A DNA stretch of 64,000 nucleotides from Megamerina dolium (lineage: Eukaryota; Arthropoda; Insecta; Diptera; Megamerinidae): assembly GCA_963854835.1 (NCBI GenBank), contig OY978526.1, forward strand, positions 14,773,277-14,837,276, in the 5' to 3' direction. The stretch's first letter is position 1; each line of letters starts with the position of its first letter. Positions 1-13,194 of this stretch are shown here, in pieces. A program made the translations under genes and the position numbers. The notes under the pieces were generated by a model that saw only the letters and a list, made by a program, of their open reading frames with translations, ran no database searches and had not been told where the DNA came from.

Positions 1-924
1 CATTTTATGGCAGTGCAAAAAGAAGACAAAGAAGCAAAAGTAAAAGGCATGATGTAAACGAGTAGGAAATCAAATAAAATATACTCCCTCCTCCCGTTTT
101 TTCGAACTCATAGGCAATTCGTAGTAGGTATGGTAGTGTCATGAAAAATGGGGTATTACGATGGTTACAATGTGATCATTGGTAAAGGTAATCGTTGTGG
201 TTGTGTACGTACATACCTCTGTGGGCTTGTATAGCAACCTCTTTTTTTTTGGTTTTTTCTTTTTACAATTACAATTGTATTACACTTAAAACTGTGAAAT
301 TGAAAAGCGGATCATCTTTGGTAACTTTGGTTATTATTTTGTATTATTACTAGCAGATATTTAAATAGGTCATTTTTGTACGATTTATTTATTTATCAAC
401 TATAAAGTTCATAAGAGCATAGGCCTTATACTCGTATGCATATTAAATTTATTATTATATTTACAATACTATGCAAATGATTGTGTGAAAGCGACAAAAA
501 TCCAACAAAAATACGTATGTCTACAATTTGCTGTTATACGTCAAAGTTTCTTGGAAACAATTTTAGAATTCCATTAAAATTAGAAGTTGGATTGAATATT
601 AGACTTGTTCTAGTATGGGTGAAAAGGGTTTGTTGGTATGTTAAAAATTAATATCTTAATGAAATTTTGTTTCTAGCATCGGCTTTTTGGCATATGTAAA
701 TATAATAAACAGAGTGTACCACTACAATGTTGCGGAAAGATTTCTGAAATAAATTTCTTAGAGATATATACCTGTGTCTGAATTGAAAATGTCAATCAAC
801 ACTGGAAACACGAGTAATAATGTTGAGAAACATTTTTTTTTGTAGATTATTGTAGATTATTAATTAGAATCACGATCTGAGTCAATTGAGCCATTTTTTC
901 TCATGATAATTACCATAATTATGG
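1..924. other. AT-rich noncoding DNA, nothing recognised
   Basis: The stretch is AT-rich with short homopolymer runs. I see no ORF above background, no transposon motif and no RNA gene. It leads directly into the 153-bp tandem array. Confidence 0.6.
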
Positions 925-1475
925 AGTGATCGAGATCAAAATTGGTGCATAAAATAATTTTCATGAAGGAACGAATAAAATCGTAAATGGGAGTACTCGA
1001 ATGAAGACTATGCCTACCTCTTATACAAAAGTGTTTTGTTGAATGTGTGATTTTACATTTTGCACTAGATATTATAAAGTTATCATGCTGAAACTTGGTA
1101 TATTAAAGTGATTTAATCACAAATAAGTTATATTCAAAATTTGGTATAATCGAGTGGAAACTACACATATCTCTCATACAAAAGTATGCAGTGAGATGTA
1201 CGTTTTCACATTTTAAGTAGGAAAATATAAAACTATCAAAATCAAACTTGGCACATAAAGTTAATCTGAGCCCAAAATCGATATATCCAAAAATGAGCAT
1301 AATCGGATGAAAACTATACATATCTCTCATACAAAATTATGTGTTGAATGTATGATTTTACTTTCTGAGTGCGAAATTATGTAATTATCACACCGAAATA
1401 TGGTTTATACATTAATTCTGATTACAGAATAGATATATCCAATAAAAGTATCGCTCGTATCCGAGATTTAATAAA
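925..1475. repeat. Tandem array, about 153-bp period, three units
   Basis: The motif CTCTCATACAAAA (first copy CTCTTATACAAAA) recurs at 1018, 1171 and 1324, exactly 153 bp apart. The blocks around it recur in the same order: a GATGAAGACTA/GTGGAAACTAC block before it, then GAATGTATGATTTTAC, then TTATAAAGTTATCA, then GAAACTTGGTA. Units differ by many substitutions and small indels, so the array is old. Because 153 is divisible by three, a minus-strand open frame at 1103-1330 shows a 51-residue protein period (MRDMYSFH and MRDMCSFH). I read this as a by-product of the repeat and not as a gene. A related copy in inverted orientation lies near 23.7 kb, so the family is dispersed as well as tandem. 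Confidence 0.85.
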
Positions 1476-3618
1476 ATATTAGTTAAAATTGCCCTTTTGG
1501 TGGTTCGCTTTAAGAATTTTGTAAGTAAATATTTTTGTTTGTTCCACATATTTATTCTATATCTTCTTATGTATGCTTGCATATACATACTTTATATGTG
1601 CTATATGTGAAATGCTTTATTATTGTATCTGGTTATGTTTAAATATGTAACATATAGTATACGCTGCTTGGCTCTTATGCTCTTATTATTATCACTTTAA
1701 CCATCATAGTTGTTATAGCAGAAAAATTGCATAGCATATCATTTTTATATCTTTTGCCTTCCGTTCAGTGCTTCTTTTTGGCCTCTCCTCTCCAGTACTC
1801 TCTGTGTCTCTCTCTCCCTCTGTCTTTTTATTTATATAGTAGATGATACATATATTTATTCTGCTTTTGGCAATTTTTCTCTGATCATTTTATTGTGTTT
1901 ATTTCATTTTTATTATTGTTGCATGCCATACGTTCATACGTACAAGTATGCTCACATGTAAGTTAGTTGGTAGGTAGGTACTTATTGGCCACATATACAT
2001 ACAGTCAAGCACAAAGTAAGTACACTTTATACGTATAATTTCTGTTGTTGTTGCTTTTCTTTTTTGGAAAGCAAACGCACCACATATCTACTCATATGTT
2101 GTTGGTATGGTTTTTTTTTTTGCAGTTTTACTGTTTGTACTTATGCGTGCGTGAGTATGTCAATGTGTGGTGTCAGTGAGCCTTTTTGAAACTTTTATCG
2201 TAAAAATGAAAACTTATTTTCATTATATTCGGTGTGCACAGAGGATCATATACAGAAACATGAATAATAGCTATGTATGTGGCAGAATTGTGAATGTTAG
2301 TGTGTTTGTGTGTGTGCGTTTGTGTATAAATATGATATACACAAGTGTTTGTAATTTTCATGCCCGTTTGCTCAACTTGTACGACATATAAAAAAATAAA
2401 AATGATACCAACGAAGAAATGAGGCGGAAAATAAATAAATGAAATAAAATATATGTACATGTATTGTGTACTATATCTCTATACATACAAGAGAGAACCA
2501 AAAAGATCGAGAGAGAGGGAGCAGTACGGATGCCAGTGAATGTGCCAATTTCTGATAATAAAACATATTTTCGCGCCAATACATGTACGCATAAAATTTT
2601 ATATTAAAATTGTGAACGTAACGCAATAAAAGAGCATACAAAATTTAATAATGATAATATGACGTTGATATGCGCATACATACGGATGAACGCCACATCC
2701 ACATACAGGAGGGCATCTTTTTGTTGAAAATTATTTCGCCGCTTAAATACAATATCATGATATTTTTGGTAATGGCAATTGCCACTCATTCGATAGTGTA
2801 TATATGTATCGTATATGTGTAAATGTACATGTTTGTGTGTTTTAATATAAAATTCATATATCATATGCTTCGTTTGTTTTCCACTTTCATCGCATGGGAT
2901 ATTTCATCATTACTCATTTGTTGCCAATCACCACCATCATCATCATCATCAACCTGTTTGGAGAATTCTCGATTGATTGACGCAACAAAAAGCGCATGCA
3001 ATATACTGATAGTGTAGAAAACAAAAACAGGTTGCATGCTGTATATGTATTTGTATTCCTTGCATGGTACAATTACTGGGGGTAAAATTATAATTAAAAT
3101 CTCGAAAATGCACCTTTGGCATACGATCCCAAGAGTGATATGTCAAAAATGAAGCACAAACAATTAATACTAACGTGGGAGCGAGAGAAAGACAAGGAAT
3201 CATACTAACGCCAATGACATGGAGCATTGTTGATAGGTACCTGCTAACAATTTGTCAAATATGTACGAGTACGACTATACATAAAGAAAAACAATGTTTG
3301 TTTAATAATGATAAATAATAATGAATGAATGTTTTAATTGATCCCTTGTGTTGCCCTTTTATGTAGATACATCGTAGTATATTTTATTTATGTGCGCGTT
3401 TTTCTCTCTACCACAAAGAATTGTTAATATTTATATGAAAGTATCTAATCACAATATCTCATACGCCCCGAGTTCCATGAGTTGCTTTGAGATTTGAAAA
3501 TTGTTTTTGATTTTTCACATTCTCGTGATGGTGATTGATATGTGGTATTGGAAAATACACAAACAAGCGAAAATACATATTGGATGCATGGTACTCTTGT
3601 ATGTAGTATATATGAACA
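1476..3618. other. Noncoding AT-rich DNA with simple repeats
   Basis: This stretch has CT-rich (about 1785-1825), TATG/CATA-rich and short GT-rich patches, plus an ATC run at 2935-2950. The open frames here are short, overlap on both strands and follow simple-repeat composition. I see no gene or mobile element. Confidence 0.55.
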
Positions 3619-4055
3619 TTAGAGTGGCCCTTGATTATTGACTGTGAAATTTGTGAGGCATATTTTTTCTGCAATGCATCGAAGAGCAACTGTTGAAAAT
3701 TATTTTTTTCGATCTTATGAAGTATTATTATTGCAAAAAAAAGGGATTTGCAAATTTTTTACTTATGGAACTTGAAAATATCAAATTTCATAAATTTCGA
3801 TCATTAGCTATATTTACGATTTCAAATTTTTTATCTCAATAATTTTTTGTAAATTATGGTACCTCTAGAAACGTTCTTAGATCGATGAAATTCATGGATT
3901 AGACTCTCATAAAATATTGTACATTTTGGAGCAATCTTATGGATGTGCCAACTTGGACTCAGAATGCATGGAATTTTGACAGCGCTTCTTTAAAGAATAA
4001 AAAAAAAAAATTGACTGATGTACTTTATACCTCATAGAACTAAAGACCACTCTAA
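3619..4055. mobile_element. Candidate MITE with AGAGTGG terminal inverted repeats
   Basis: The left end reads TTAGAGTGGCCCTTGATT, and the reverse complement of the right end reads TTAGAGTGGTCTTTAGTT, which is 14 or 15 of 18 matching. The 437-bp interior is AT-rich and has no coding potential. The terminal TA on each side could be a TA target duplication, as in Tc1/mariner-type nonautonomous elements. Similar single ends occur at about 7914 (TAGAGTGGTTCTTTATTAA) and 21938 (TTAGAGTGGCTCGAATAA). The pairing of ends is visible in the sequence, but the element class is inference. Confidence 0.5.
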
Positions 4056-4800
4056 AATGAATACATGCAGCAGTGAAGTGAAGCGCATTCACATGAAGTC
4101 TTTTTCATTTTGGGATTATGAATTAGTGTATTTTTTGTGGTTTGTTAAAAAAAAAAAAACGTGTACACATACGATATAGTCATAGACAGAGAGATGTATG
4201 TGTACACTATGGATTACCTATATGGTATTTTTGTATTACAAAAAAACTTAAATACTTCAATGAACTTGTTATTCAGTTGTTGTTATTAGAATATATAGGA
4301 TTATGAACACACATTGTTGAATCATATTAAGATACCTAGTTATAATATTATTAATAATAATAATGATAATATTGAGAATAATGATGATAATAATAATAAT
4401 AATGATAATAATGATAATAATAATAATAATAATAATAGTAACATAAATAATAATAAATACACTTTATCTATATTCGAGTATGAGTATATGGAATTTCAAA
4501 ATTGAATTTTTCTTTACATTTAACTATTTATTCTTATTATTTTTTTATTTTTTATTATTTTTTTTTTTGAAAACTGTTTAAAAATTTAAATTACAATACG
4601 TTTTTATTGTGAAGCAATACATTGTATTTTATGCAAGTATGTTTGCATATTAGGATGGGGCAAATAGGATGAAGAAAAATTTCAATTACCTAACTCAGCG
4701 GAAAGCATATAGAGAATTTTTTCGAAAGTAATCAAAAATAAATTTCAAATTTGGATTATTTTACTTTTTAGTTTTAATATTAATTACGAATTCTTCGATT
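4056..4800. other. Noncoding, includes a degenerate (AAT)n/(GATAAT)n tract
   Basis: A degenerate AAT/GAT trinucleotide tract runs from about 4346 to 4455, and it alone explains the Asn-rich open frame over it. A T-rich tract follows at 4530-4570. TTAGGATGGGGCAAATAGG near 4651 resembles the tip of a small DNA element, but I find no partner end. Confidence 0.5.
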
Positions 4801-4809
4801 TTCTAGAGA

Positions 4810-5745
4810 AACACACTAAAGGGTGAAGATGATGAGTAAGTTTTATGGAAATATTTGCGAGAAAAAATTAATAAAGGTCGGTAATATATTTTATCACTTC
4901 GAGAGAGATTCCCGAGAGGGCAGCTATTATTACTTTCAAGTGATTTTTGGTAATTTTGTATGGGAGCCCGCTTAAGTGGCTGAGACAGAGGGTACGTACA
5001 TTTGAGAGAAATATTGAGGAGGATAAATTAATTTAGATTAGTGGTATATTTAATTCCTCTAGGTGAAGAGGTTATTTGTAGGTTTTCAGATGATTTTTTG
5101 TTAACTTTGTATGGAAGCTTGCTTAAGGTATGGAAATAGGAGGAAAATTTAATCGAGGTCAGACTTACCTCTAATCCCTCTAAAAGGAATTTCCGCTTAG
5201 TTAAGGAGCTAGTTGTCGATTTTCGTATGCTATTTTTATAATTTTGTATGGGAGCTTCTTTAAGGAGTTGAAATATGGAATAAGTATATTAGAGGAAAAT
5301 GTTGGCGATGAAAATTTAATGCGATTCGATCACACATTTCCCTCCAAAGGGAATTTTCTCTTAGTCAAGGAGTTATTTGTCGATTTTTAGATGAATTTTT
5401 TGGAATTTTGTATGGGAGCTTCTTTAAGGAGTGTAAATATGGAGTAAGTATGTTTGAGGAAAATGTTGATGATGATGATGTTAATAAGATTCGGTTACAC
5501 ATTTTACTGTTCCAGAAGTTATTGCTGAGCAACTTTGGGGTTATTTTCCAATTTTCAGGTATTTTGCATTAAATTTGTATTTTAAGTGGTGGATATATGG
5601 AGTGAGATTTATTGAAAGAAATTTTATGGATGAAAAATGAATATGGATTGGTCATACATTTCACCGCTATAGAGGTGATTTCTGTTCGGTTTAAAATTAA
5701 TGGTGGTCGCTCATATATTTTGCTGCTTTGAAATTGGAATTTCCA
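4810..5745. repeat. Tandem array of about 137-166 bp units (TTTTGTATGGGAGC family)
   Basis: The anchor TTTTGTATGGGAGC or a close variant recurs near 4954, 5105, 5242, 5406 and 5573. Each anchor is followed by TTAAGGAGTN then AATATGGAGTAAGTATNTTTGAG, then a GATGAAAATTAAT block, a GGTCGGTCATACATTTC block, a CTCTAGAGG block and a GATTTTCAGATGA block. Unit spacing is about 151, 137, 164 and 167 bp. No open frame persists through it. Partial copies of the same block order are found at about 18.7-19.2, 40.7-41.1 and 50.7 kb, so this is a dispersed family carrying internal tandem units. Confidence 0.85.
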
Positions 5746-8520
5746 TATTTAGCTATACCTTAATTGAGCGTTGCCTACAAGAACATTTTGGTTTATTATG
5801 GCAATTTATTTTTATTTTCCTTAGGGTGTGCTATTCTGCATTTCCAGATTTTCGAACAAAAAAAAACTTTTAAAAAATTGGCCAATCAAAATGTGAACTT
5901 TGTATTTGGTTTCTTCAACATTTTATATTTTATGCTGAGCTGAGTGTTCAATATGACTCAACTTAATGTACATAAAATTGTGTTTATGACATGTCAATGT
6001 AAATGCCAGTTTACATTTATCTCTACATGTGTGTTAGTATGCATATGTACTCATATGTAACGCTTATGTTGTTGTTGTGATTTTGCAAACAAACTAATTG
6101 ACTTTTATTTTAACGAAATTTTTGTATTTATTTGATCTACATATTTTCCTTTTTTGTTTTTTTTTTTGTTTTTTTTTGTTAATAAAAATTTATTGCGATG
6201 CAATATTCAATGCAAAAATACACAAAAGAGGTTGGCACACTATGCACATACGCATATATGTATATGTATATAAATGTATATGTCCTGTGGAAAAGGATTT
6301 TCATTTGATGCATTTATTTGTAATTTATGCATTTGTTTATATCGCTTTGGTTATTATTGTGTTTTATTTGTAAATTTTTTGTTGTTTTGCTATTGTATTG
6401 ATATTAAAAGTGCATAGCATTTGCATATACAAATGTAAATACTCACACAAATACTTTTTGGGAGAATGTAAAAAATAATTGATAAATGTTTTTTTTTCTT
6501 CGAAAACAATTCAAAAGAAAATTATATTTAAAAAAAAATGTGTCTATATATTGCAATTTTATTATGCCGAAAGCACTTTATTATTGTATCATATTGTATA
6601 TGTAGTTGCGACATTTATCCATACGAACTCGTGAGTTATATTAAATTAGCTATTGAAGCAAATGTCAATAAAATATTTCATAATTTTTTCAATAAATACA
6701 AATTAATAGTTCAAAATTAGAACATTCCTATTATACGTAAACATATTTCACAATTCAATTATAGTGGAATTTAATACCTAGATTCATACAAAAAATGAAG
6801 CTTTGAAAAAAAAAAAAACAACACATAAACTGACGACCATATGTAAATACTTGTAATATTGACGTATGCAAAAATATGTGTCTGTATATATACATAGATT
6901 TATATTGACATGTATTTGTTCGTACTTTGGCTACTGTCAATTGGAAAAACTCAAAAAAGCGGAAACAGCCAAACAATACGGATATTGGCTTAAAAATATC
7001 AATACTGGCGGCGGCCGTTGTAGTCTTTTTCGTGGGTTCAATAGTACATTGGTACTCGCATACATGCTCATATATATAGAATTATACGAGTTGTAAACAA
7101 CAGCAGCAGCAGCTACAATAAAATTATACAAATAAATGCAAAAGCGCAAAAAATGAATCTTATGTACATACATGGAATGTAATTGTCACAATGTATTTAA
7201 CTGTATCGATGCGTATAGCGTATAGTATACTGTCAATGTTACTACGACCCATCGTTTTTATATACGTTTTGGTTTATTAAAGTCAAAAATTCATATACAT
7301 GTGTAAATAATCCCATTGTGAGCTTTATGCAGATATAAGGTAGTTCGAGTATACAAGCAGTACTATTGGTATTCATATGATGTTTGGTGGTTATATTCGT
7401 CTCATCCTGTATATGATGGTATAAGCAATTGGATTTGAGAATTGGTTATATAAAAAAAAAATTAAATTTAAAATCAAATAATTGTTCGTGTTACTTATAT
7501 CCTTTCGTACTATATTTGTATGGAATAGAAATAAAAAATTTTTAATTTATTGATCTTTGCATAAATTATGTCCGTTTCTCTTAAGAATTGTTATTCACTT
7601 TATCTAAATCTACCCTATAAATAATATTATTAATCTTTTCAACTATATTTTCAGATTCATGACAATCTGGAGATTCTCGAAATGTTCGGCATTGTTTACG
7701 TTTGAATAATTTTACTCCCTTGTAATATAATTTTCGATACTTTAGTTGCCGCACACTCACACATTATTGTTTAGATATCATTTGGTTTGCTGGGTTATGT
7801 TAGAAGCATGGTAAAAAGAGTAGATCATTATTTGAAGGAATCTGTATTCAATTTGAAAAATTGAACTTGAACATATTATTGATATGCTTTTGTTTACTAA
7901 TTGTACATACAATAGAGTGGTTCTTTATTAACAACTCTGCCTCGAATTCAAAGTTTGTAGAGCCATGACATCATGTCATATTTAATACTCCATAACACAG
8001 CCAATAGTGACAATATTAGGTGCGAAGTCATTATTTTATGGTTATTGTAGTGTTTTGAAGTGCGAAAATATCAAATTATTATTATTTCGTACTCTTTCAA
8101 TTGAAGATATTTCAAGAAACTCTTACCAGTCAATAATTTTAAAATCATTTTGTAATCCTCATAATGTATTTAGTTGAAAACGACTTTTGGATCACATATT
8201 TTGGGAAAACATATTTTTTCATGAAAGTAAACACACCCCAATTTTGAAAATCAATCAATACACTTCCATCCTTAATAGTGCTAAGTACCACTGAAATACA
8301 AATACTAGTGTATATAAACAATGCTTAATTACAAGAACATGCAGTAGCGACTGTGTTTATAAATTTTGCAGCAATATTTTTATTAAAATTGATAAAATAT
8401 GAAATGGCAAATATTTTTTGATTGCATCGAATACCTTTCATGCACAATATATTTCTTTTAATTGTAGTATCCAAATATCCACATGCCTACAATGTACATT
8501 TTATTATTAGTAAATATCCT
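5746..8520. other. Noncoding AT-rich DNA
   Basis: Open frames are chance-sized and overlap on opposite strands. There are T-rich tracts near 6145-6180 and 6490. A half-site like the 3619 element end lies at 7914. I see no coding evidence. Confidence 0.55.
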
Positions 8521-8705
<185 letters not shown>

Positions 8706-8706
<1 letters not shown>

Positions 8707-8990
8707 CATATGTATATACATAAATATTTTGTTTCAAGAATATTAGTAATTCAAATGAATGTTAATGGATGGTCAAGAATTCAAGAGGTTGAATTCATAT
8801 GAATTCATGTTTTCATATTTTCATGAGTTCATATGTTTCGAACATATTTTAATTGAATATCTTATTGTCTGTTTTAGATTTTACGATAGACTCCAACAAA
8901 TACAAATGCTCGTATTTATATCTAAAGTTAAAATACTTTCACAATTAGAATCAGCTTTTTGAAATGTTTTGTTTGGGAAGTATGTAAAAC
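8706..8990. other. Noncoding
   Basis: AATTCATATGAATTCATG-type short palindromes occur around 8789-8810. No gene is visible. Confidence 0.5.
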
Positions 8991-9040
8991 AAGTTGATTC
9001 TAAACTGAAGATGATCTTAATTTTAACTATAACTGCGGGC
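8991..9040. repeat. Half-copy of the foldback repeat found at 10,748
   Basis: The sequence GATTCTAAACTGAAGATGATC and the following TTAATTTTAACTATAACTG match one arm of the hairpin at 10,748-10,836. Read in reverse complement, they match the other arm (GTAGTTATAGTCAAAGTTAAGAT) about equally well. It is probably a remnant of the same element with one arm lost. Confidence 0.55.
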
Positions 9041-10747
9041 CAAATATTTTATTAATTTTATGCAATGCTTGATTTTCTCAAAAACTACACTTCGAATTCG
9101 AGAAATCTACGGATTATTATTCCCATCGGAATTTTTCATATTGGATGTACAGCATTTTAGATATATTAGGTTAGTGTATCATAAATGTTACTTGTTATGC
9201 CCATTAACGAAACGAAGCCTTACGTTTAGCACAATTTTATCTAAATTGATTTTTTCTATATCTGAATATGATTGAAGCTAGGACCACAATGGATGTGAAT
9301 AAAAAAACATATGTGCAATACAAAATATAATTTGTTTCTATTCTTTTAAGTTTTCACATTTTCCATTTCATTCTTTTCCCATAGTTTTCTTCTTATTATC
9401 GTCTAGATATTGAATATTTTATTTACATGTTGCAATAGAAATAATAACAAGAAACATTTTCTCTCAACATTTTCTTTTTGGATACATTCATACGTAGGAA
9501 ACATACCCTCCGGTATAACTGAGAATTAGTACTTAGTGTGAAAGCTCTAGTTTTTCAGCTGGAACAAATTACCTAGTTCGAGAACTAGAGAAATTTGAAT
9601 ATTTAGAATCATTCTTCCACTGACTTTTGAGCATAAAATTCCTTAATATGTAGAAAGAAAAGAAAGTTGATATTTAATGTTGCTTCGAGAAGTAGTGGCT
9701 TATCTAGTGATAGGCAAAGAAAATGTTTGAATTAAAAAAAAAAAGAAGACTAGTTACTAAACTATTATATAAAAATGTAGTAAACTACAGACTAGGAAGA
9801 AAACTAATGATCTAGGTTATGAAATTCTGATAGAGCAAAAAACTACTTCCTGAGTAATGCATCATATGGCAATCGACACCTCTTATCATATTGCCATGTT
9901 AAATATACTAGTTTTACCAAAGAAAAATATTCAAAAATGAAACTAGTTATATTTCATTCAGAAATACATTCCATTGCAAGAATATCTATATATATATATA
10001 TGAGTACATATTTATGCATGAACATTCTTTTACTCGTATATGTATAATACTTATGACCGTTCGTGTCAGTGCATTTCTTTGTGTGATATTGTGTGTGTGT
10101 GTGTGTGGTTTTTAACTTGTGTGCATCTATGAAATAAGTGAATCAAATTACTTGTTACCGTTATACAAATATTCGTGTGTGTGTGTATTATACATATGTT
10201 ATACAACAACACACTCTGATGATATTGGTGATGGTGTTGGTTGATATTGTTGGTGGTAAAGAATATTATTAAATGAGATTTTATTTTTTCTGCTAGTTCT
10301 ATTTTTGTTTTGTTTTTTTTATCAAATTTCAATTTTCTACATGTCTGCAATTGATTCTATTTTAGATTTTCGATTTTCGATTTTTTCATTTAATTTTCTT
10401 TTTCGTTCAATAGAATTTTTCCTTTTCTTCAACATAATTAATATTTACCAAGTATGCAAAGCTATAATATTAACATATACGTGATGATACATATACGCAC
10501 CTACATTGTAGTATGCAAATAAATATATAAATACAATATATGTATATAAATGTATGCAAAGAAGAAATATGTACTAAAGTACGGTGAAACCTACGATTAG
10601 TTGATTTGTTGCAAACAAAATAGTATAGAAAAGGTAAAATTTATTTAATCATATACATACAAATTTACAAATGTATTTCAAGTAACAGCTATAGTTCCTT
10701 AAGCGTTTTAGAACGGATTAAATATGGAGGGCAAGACCCTTACGTCT
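9041..10747. other. Noncoding with a (GT)n tract at 10,091-10,107
   Basis: AT-rich DNA. A pure GT run lies at 10,091-10,107, with a second GT-rich patch at 10,174-10,188. Nothing is recognisable as coding or mobile. Confidence 0.55.
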
Positions 10748-10836
10748 GTAGTTATAGTCAAAGTTAAGATAATCTTAAATTCGACTTGTTTCGATTCTAA
10801 ATTTAAGAAGCTCTTAATTTTGACTCTAATAATGGG
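10748..10836. mobile_element. Foldback hairpin, possible small MITE
   Basis: An arm at 10,748-10,784 (contains TAGTCAAAGTTAAGA) pairs with an arm at 10,791-10,836 (contains TCTTAATTTTGACTCTAAT). The spacer is 6 bp (CTTGTT), and a small insertion in the second arm disrupts the pairing. Outside these arms I see no further pairing. A half-copy lies 1.7 kb upstream at 8991, so this is a repeated sequence and not a single chance palindrome. Confidence 0.55.
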
Positions 10837-12522
10837 TTTTAATGTTTCTAAAAATATTTAAATTTTAAGTTATTTATATATAGTACTGAATAAGTCCACT
10901 TTGTAAACTTCTTGCGAAATATTTACACACAAGGAATCGATTTGATTCGAAGGAAAAATTTTATTTGGAAATTCACACCTAAAGAAATACTGAAAATCAC
11001 TCTGGAGACTGGAAACTTTGCCATTAAATTGAATATCAAATAGAAACCAAAAGGTACGATGACCCTTTTGCAGAATCGAAAGCAACTAGTGATTGTCATC
11101 GTGCAATTGGTACTTTCTCTTTACATAGCAACAGTTATTTTGAGGCAAATGTACTTTGAACAAGCACCATCATCAACAGTTATACAAATTTGTGGTAAAT
11201 AAATAAATATTCTGCAGTATCTACTCTGTTGATGTCTTAGAAAATGAAATCCAACAAATTTTTTTACACAAATGGATGTAGGTGAATTTGTGCTCATACA
11301 TATTTGTGATGTTATTTGCTAAAAATTGTAAAAGCATATTGTGTTTATATTCAATTTTCTATGAATGCGAGTAAGAACACACACACACATACATACATAT
11401 GTAACTACAATATATATATTTATTCATATGTAATATCCCAGTTAACAATTTGAGTGTAAAAGTAGCTGAATACTTTGTTGTCAAGTAGACAGTTTTACAA
11501 TAAAAAATTAGAATTTCCGAATCCTGCCATGGATGTGGATTCAGTGACCTGTCACTATTCTAGCCTGTCGGACATTATAGTGTTTTTAATTGTGTGGCTA
11601 TGTACTTGATGTCAAAGTATTAAGGTCCTTTAGACACAAATCCGAAAGGGGCACATAGTCGATACTCGATTTTGAAAGCAAGCAGAATAAAGAAAACCTC
11701 TTTTGAATGGATTTATATTGGTTAAATTTATGTTTCATCTAACAAAGGTTTTTTCAAAATTGGCTAGTTGGTTAAGAATGTAAGTAAGTATTTCAGCTTA
11801 AAATCCACATCTTCTATCTCTAAATGCACACACATTTACAGAAGTTCTCTTCAGAAGATGTACCATCAATATTGAAGTGATTTCCTATTTTCGTTTTTGT
11901 TGTTGTTTTTTTGTTATTATTGTGCTCTTATTTATTTTTACCATCTTGATAATATTAACAATAACAAGAACAGCAACAAAATATCAATTTGATCACATTT
12001 CATATATCAATATTTACGTTTAGTAGTATGTAGTAGCAAATATGGCAAAATATTCATCATTCATTCCATCGCGTTCTTTGACACTTCGACATAAAGACAA
12101 ATCGGTAAATAAACATTAAAAAGCAGTCAAGCAAATGTATATATCGTATATACCACTATATACCAATAAATGTATATATACATGTATACATCATGCGTAT
12201 ACATTTGCGAAGCGAAAATATGTATTTTCTCAAATACACGTATATGTTATAGAGAAGTGCTTATATGTAGGAATATCTATATGTGTTTGTATAGACGACT
12301 TTATGCATCCTAATGTCAAATACAAATATAATTCATTGGCACTTTTTTTTTGAACTTCAACATGACGAAACACAAATGTATATATACGCACCAGGAACAT
12401 GTAACGCAACTTGCCTCTGCTTATGTTGCTGTTACTAAAGGTATTATATATTATGTGGGTTTTCCTTTTAAGTGAAAATTGTATTTTTTTTAAAGAGTAT
12501 GTGTGTGATTTGCTTTACTTAT

Positions 12523-12525
<3 letters not shown>
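10837..12525. other. Noncoding AT-rich DNA
   Basis: The stretch contains short CA runs (11,380-11,390) and T-rich and GTT-rich tracts (11,898-11,915). There is no gene or mobile-element evidence. Confidence 0.55.

Positions 12526-12588
<63 letters not shown>
12526..12588. repeat. (AT)n microsatellite, 63 bp, uninterrupted
   Basis: Pure alternating AT from 12,526 to about 12,588. The Tyr-Ile open frame across it is an artefact. Confidence 0.97.
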
Positions 12589-12594
<6 letters not shown>

Positions 12595-12797
12595 GCCACA
12601 TATGTGCACTTGAACATACAATCGTAGCAAAGTGCATTTATTTGACATTCATTTGCCTGCAGCAACATCAGAAGCAGTAGCTACGTACTAACAAAAGTAG
12701 CGTGTTGCAAGCGTGAATATCACTTGAGCATGAAGTATACAGCAGTACAACAAATGTCAAGCATATTCTTACGAGTATATGCTGATAGTGGCGGTAG

Positions 12798-12830
12798 TGA
12801 TGATGATGATGATGATGATGATGGTGATGG
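12798..12830. repeat. (GAT)n microsatellite
   Basis: Eight or nine GAT units at 12,798-12,825, followed by GGTGATGGTG. The Asp-rich open frame at 12,724-12,951 derives from it. Confidence 0.9.
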
Positions 12831-13171
12831 TGTTGCTGCTTATGTTGCTTTGGAATCGCTATATTTCACAACTAAAGATTTCTCTACTTTTCACCATTTT
12901 CTATTTTGTCACGTATACTACATATATACCGATATAAATGCTTTTTTTTGAATTATTTTTATAATTTTTCCTTTTGCTAGTCAACAATTTTTATTTTTAA
13001 CATTTGTCACTAGCAAAACAAGTAACCACAAATAAACACACGCTCATGCATAAATTCACACATACGCATGTGAAGTTGATGTAACTGTACGAGTATGTAA
13101 TATATGATATGTATATAAGAACCTATGTATATACATAAGGTATTTTGTATAGTAGAACTTCAAACAAATTA

Positions 13172-13194
13172 GTGTGTGTGTGTGTGTGTGTGTG
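13172..13194. repeat. (GT)n microsatellite
   Basis: An eleven-unit GT run, followed shortly by GTGTGATGTGTGCGTGTG. Confidence 0.95.

Noticed and set aside
1103..1330. Minus-strand frame with a 51-residue internal protein repeat
   Set aside because: The repeat is explained by the 153-bp DNA period, which is a multiple of three. The third unit is broken and codon use is not gene-like.
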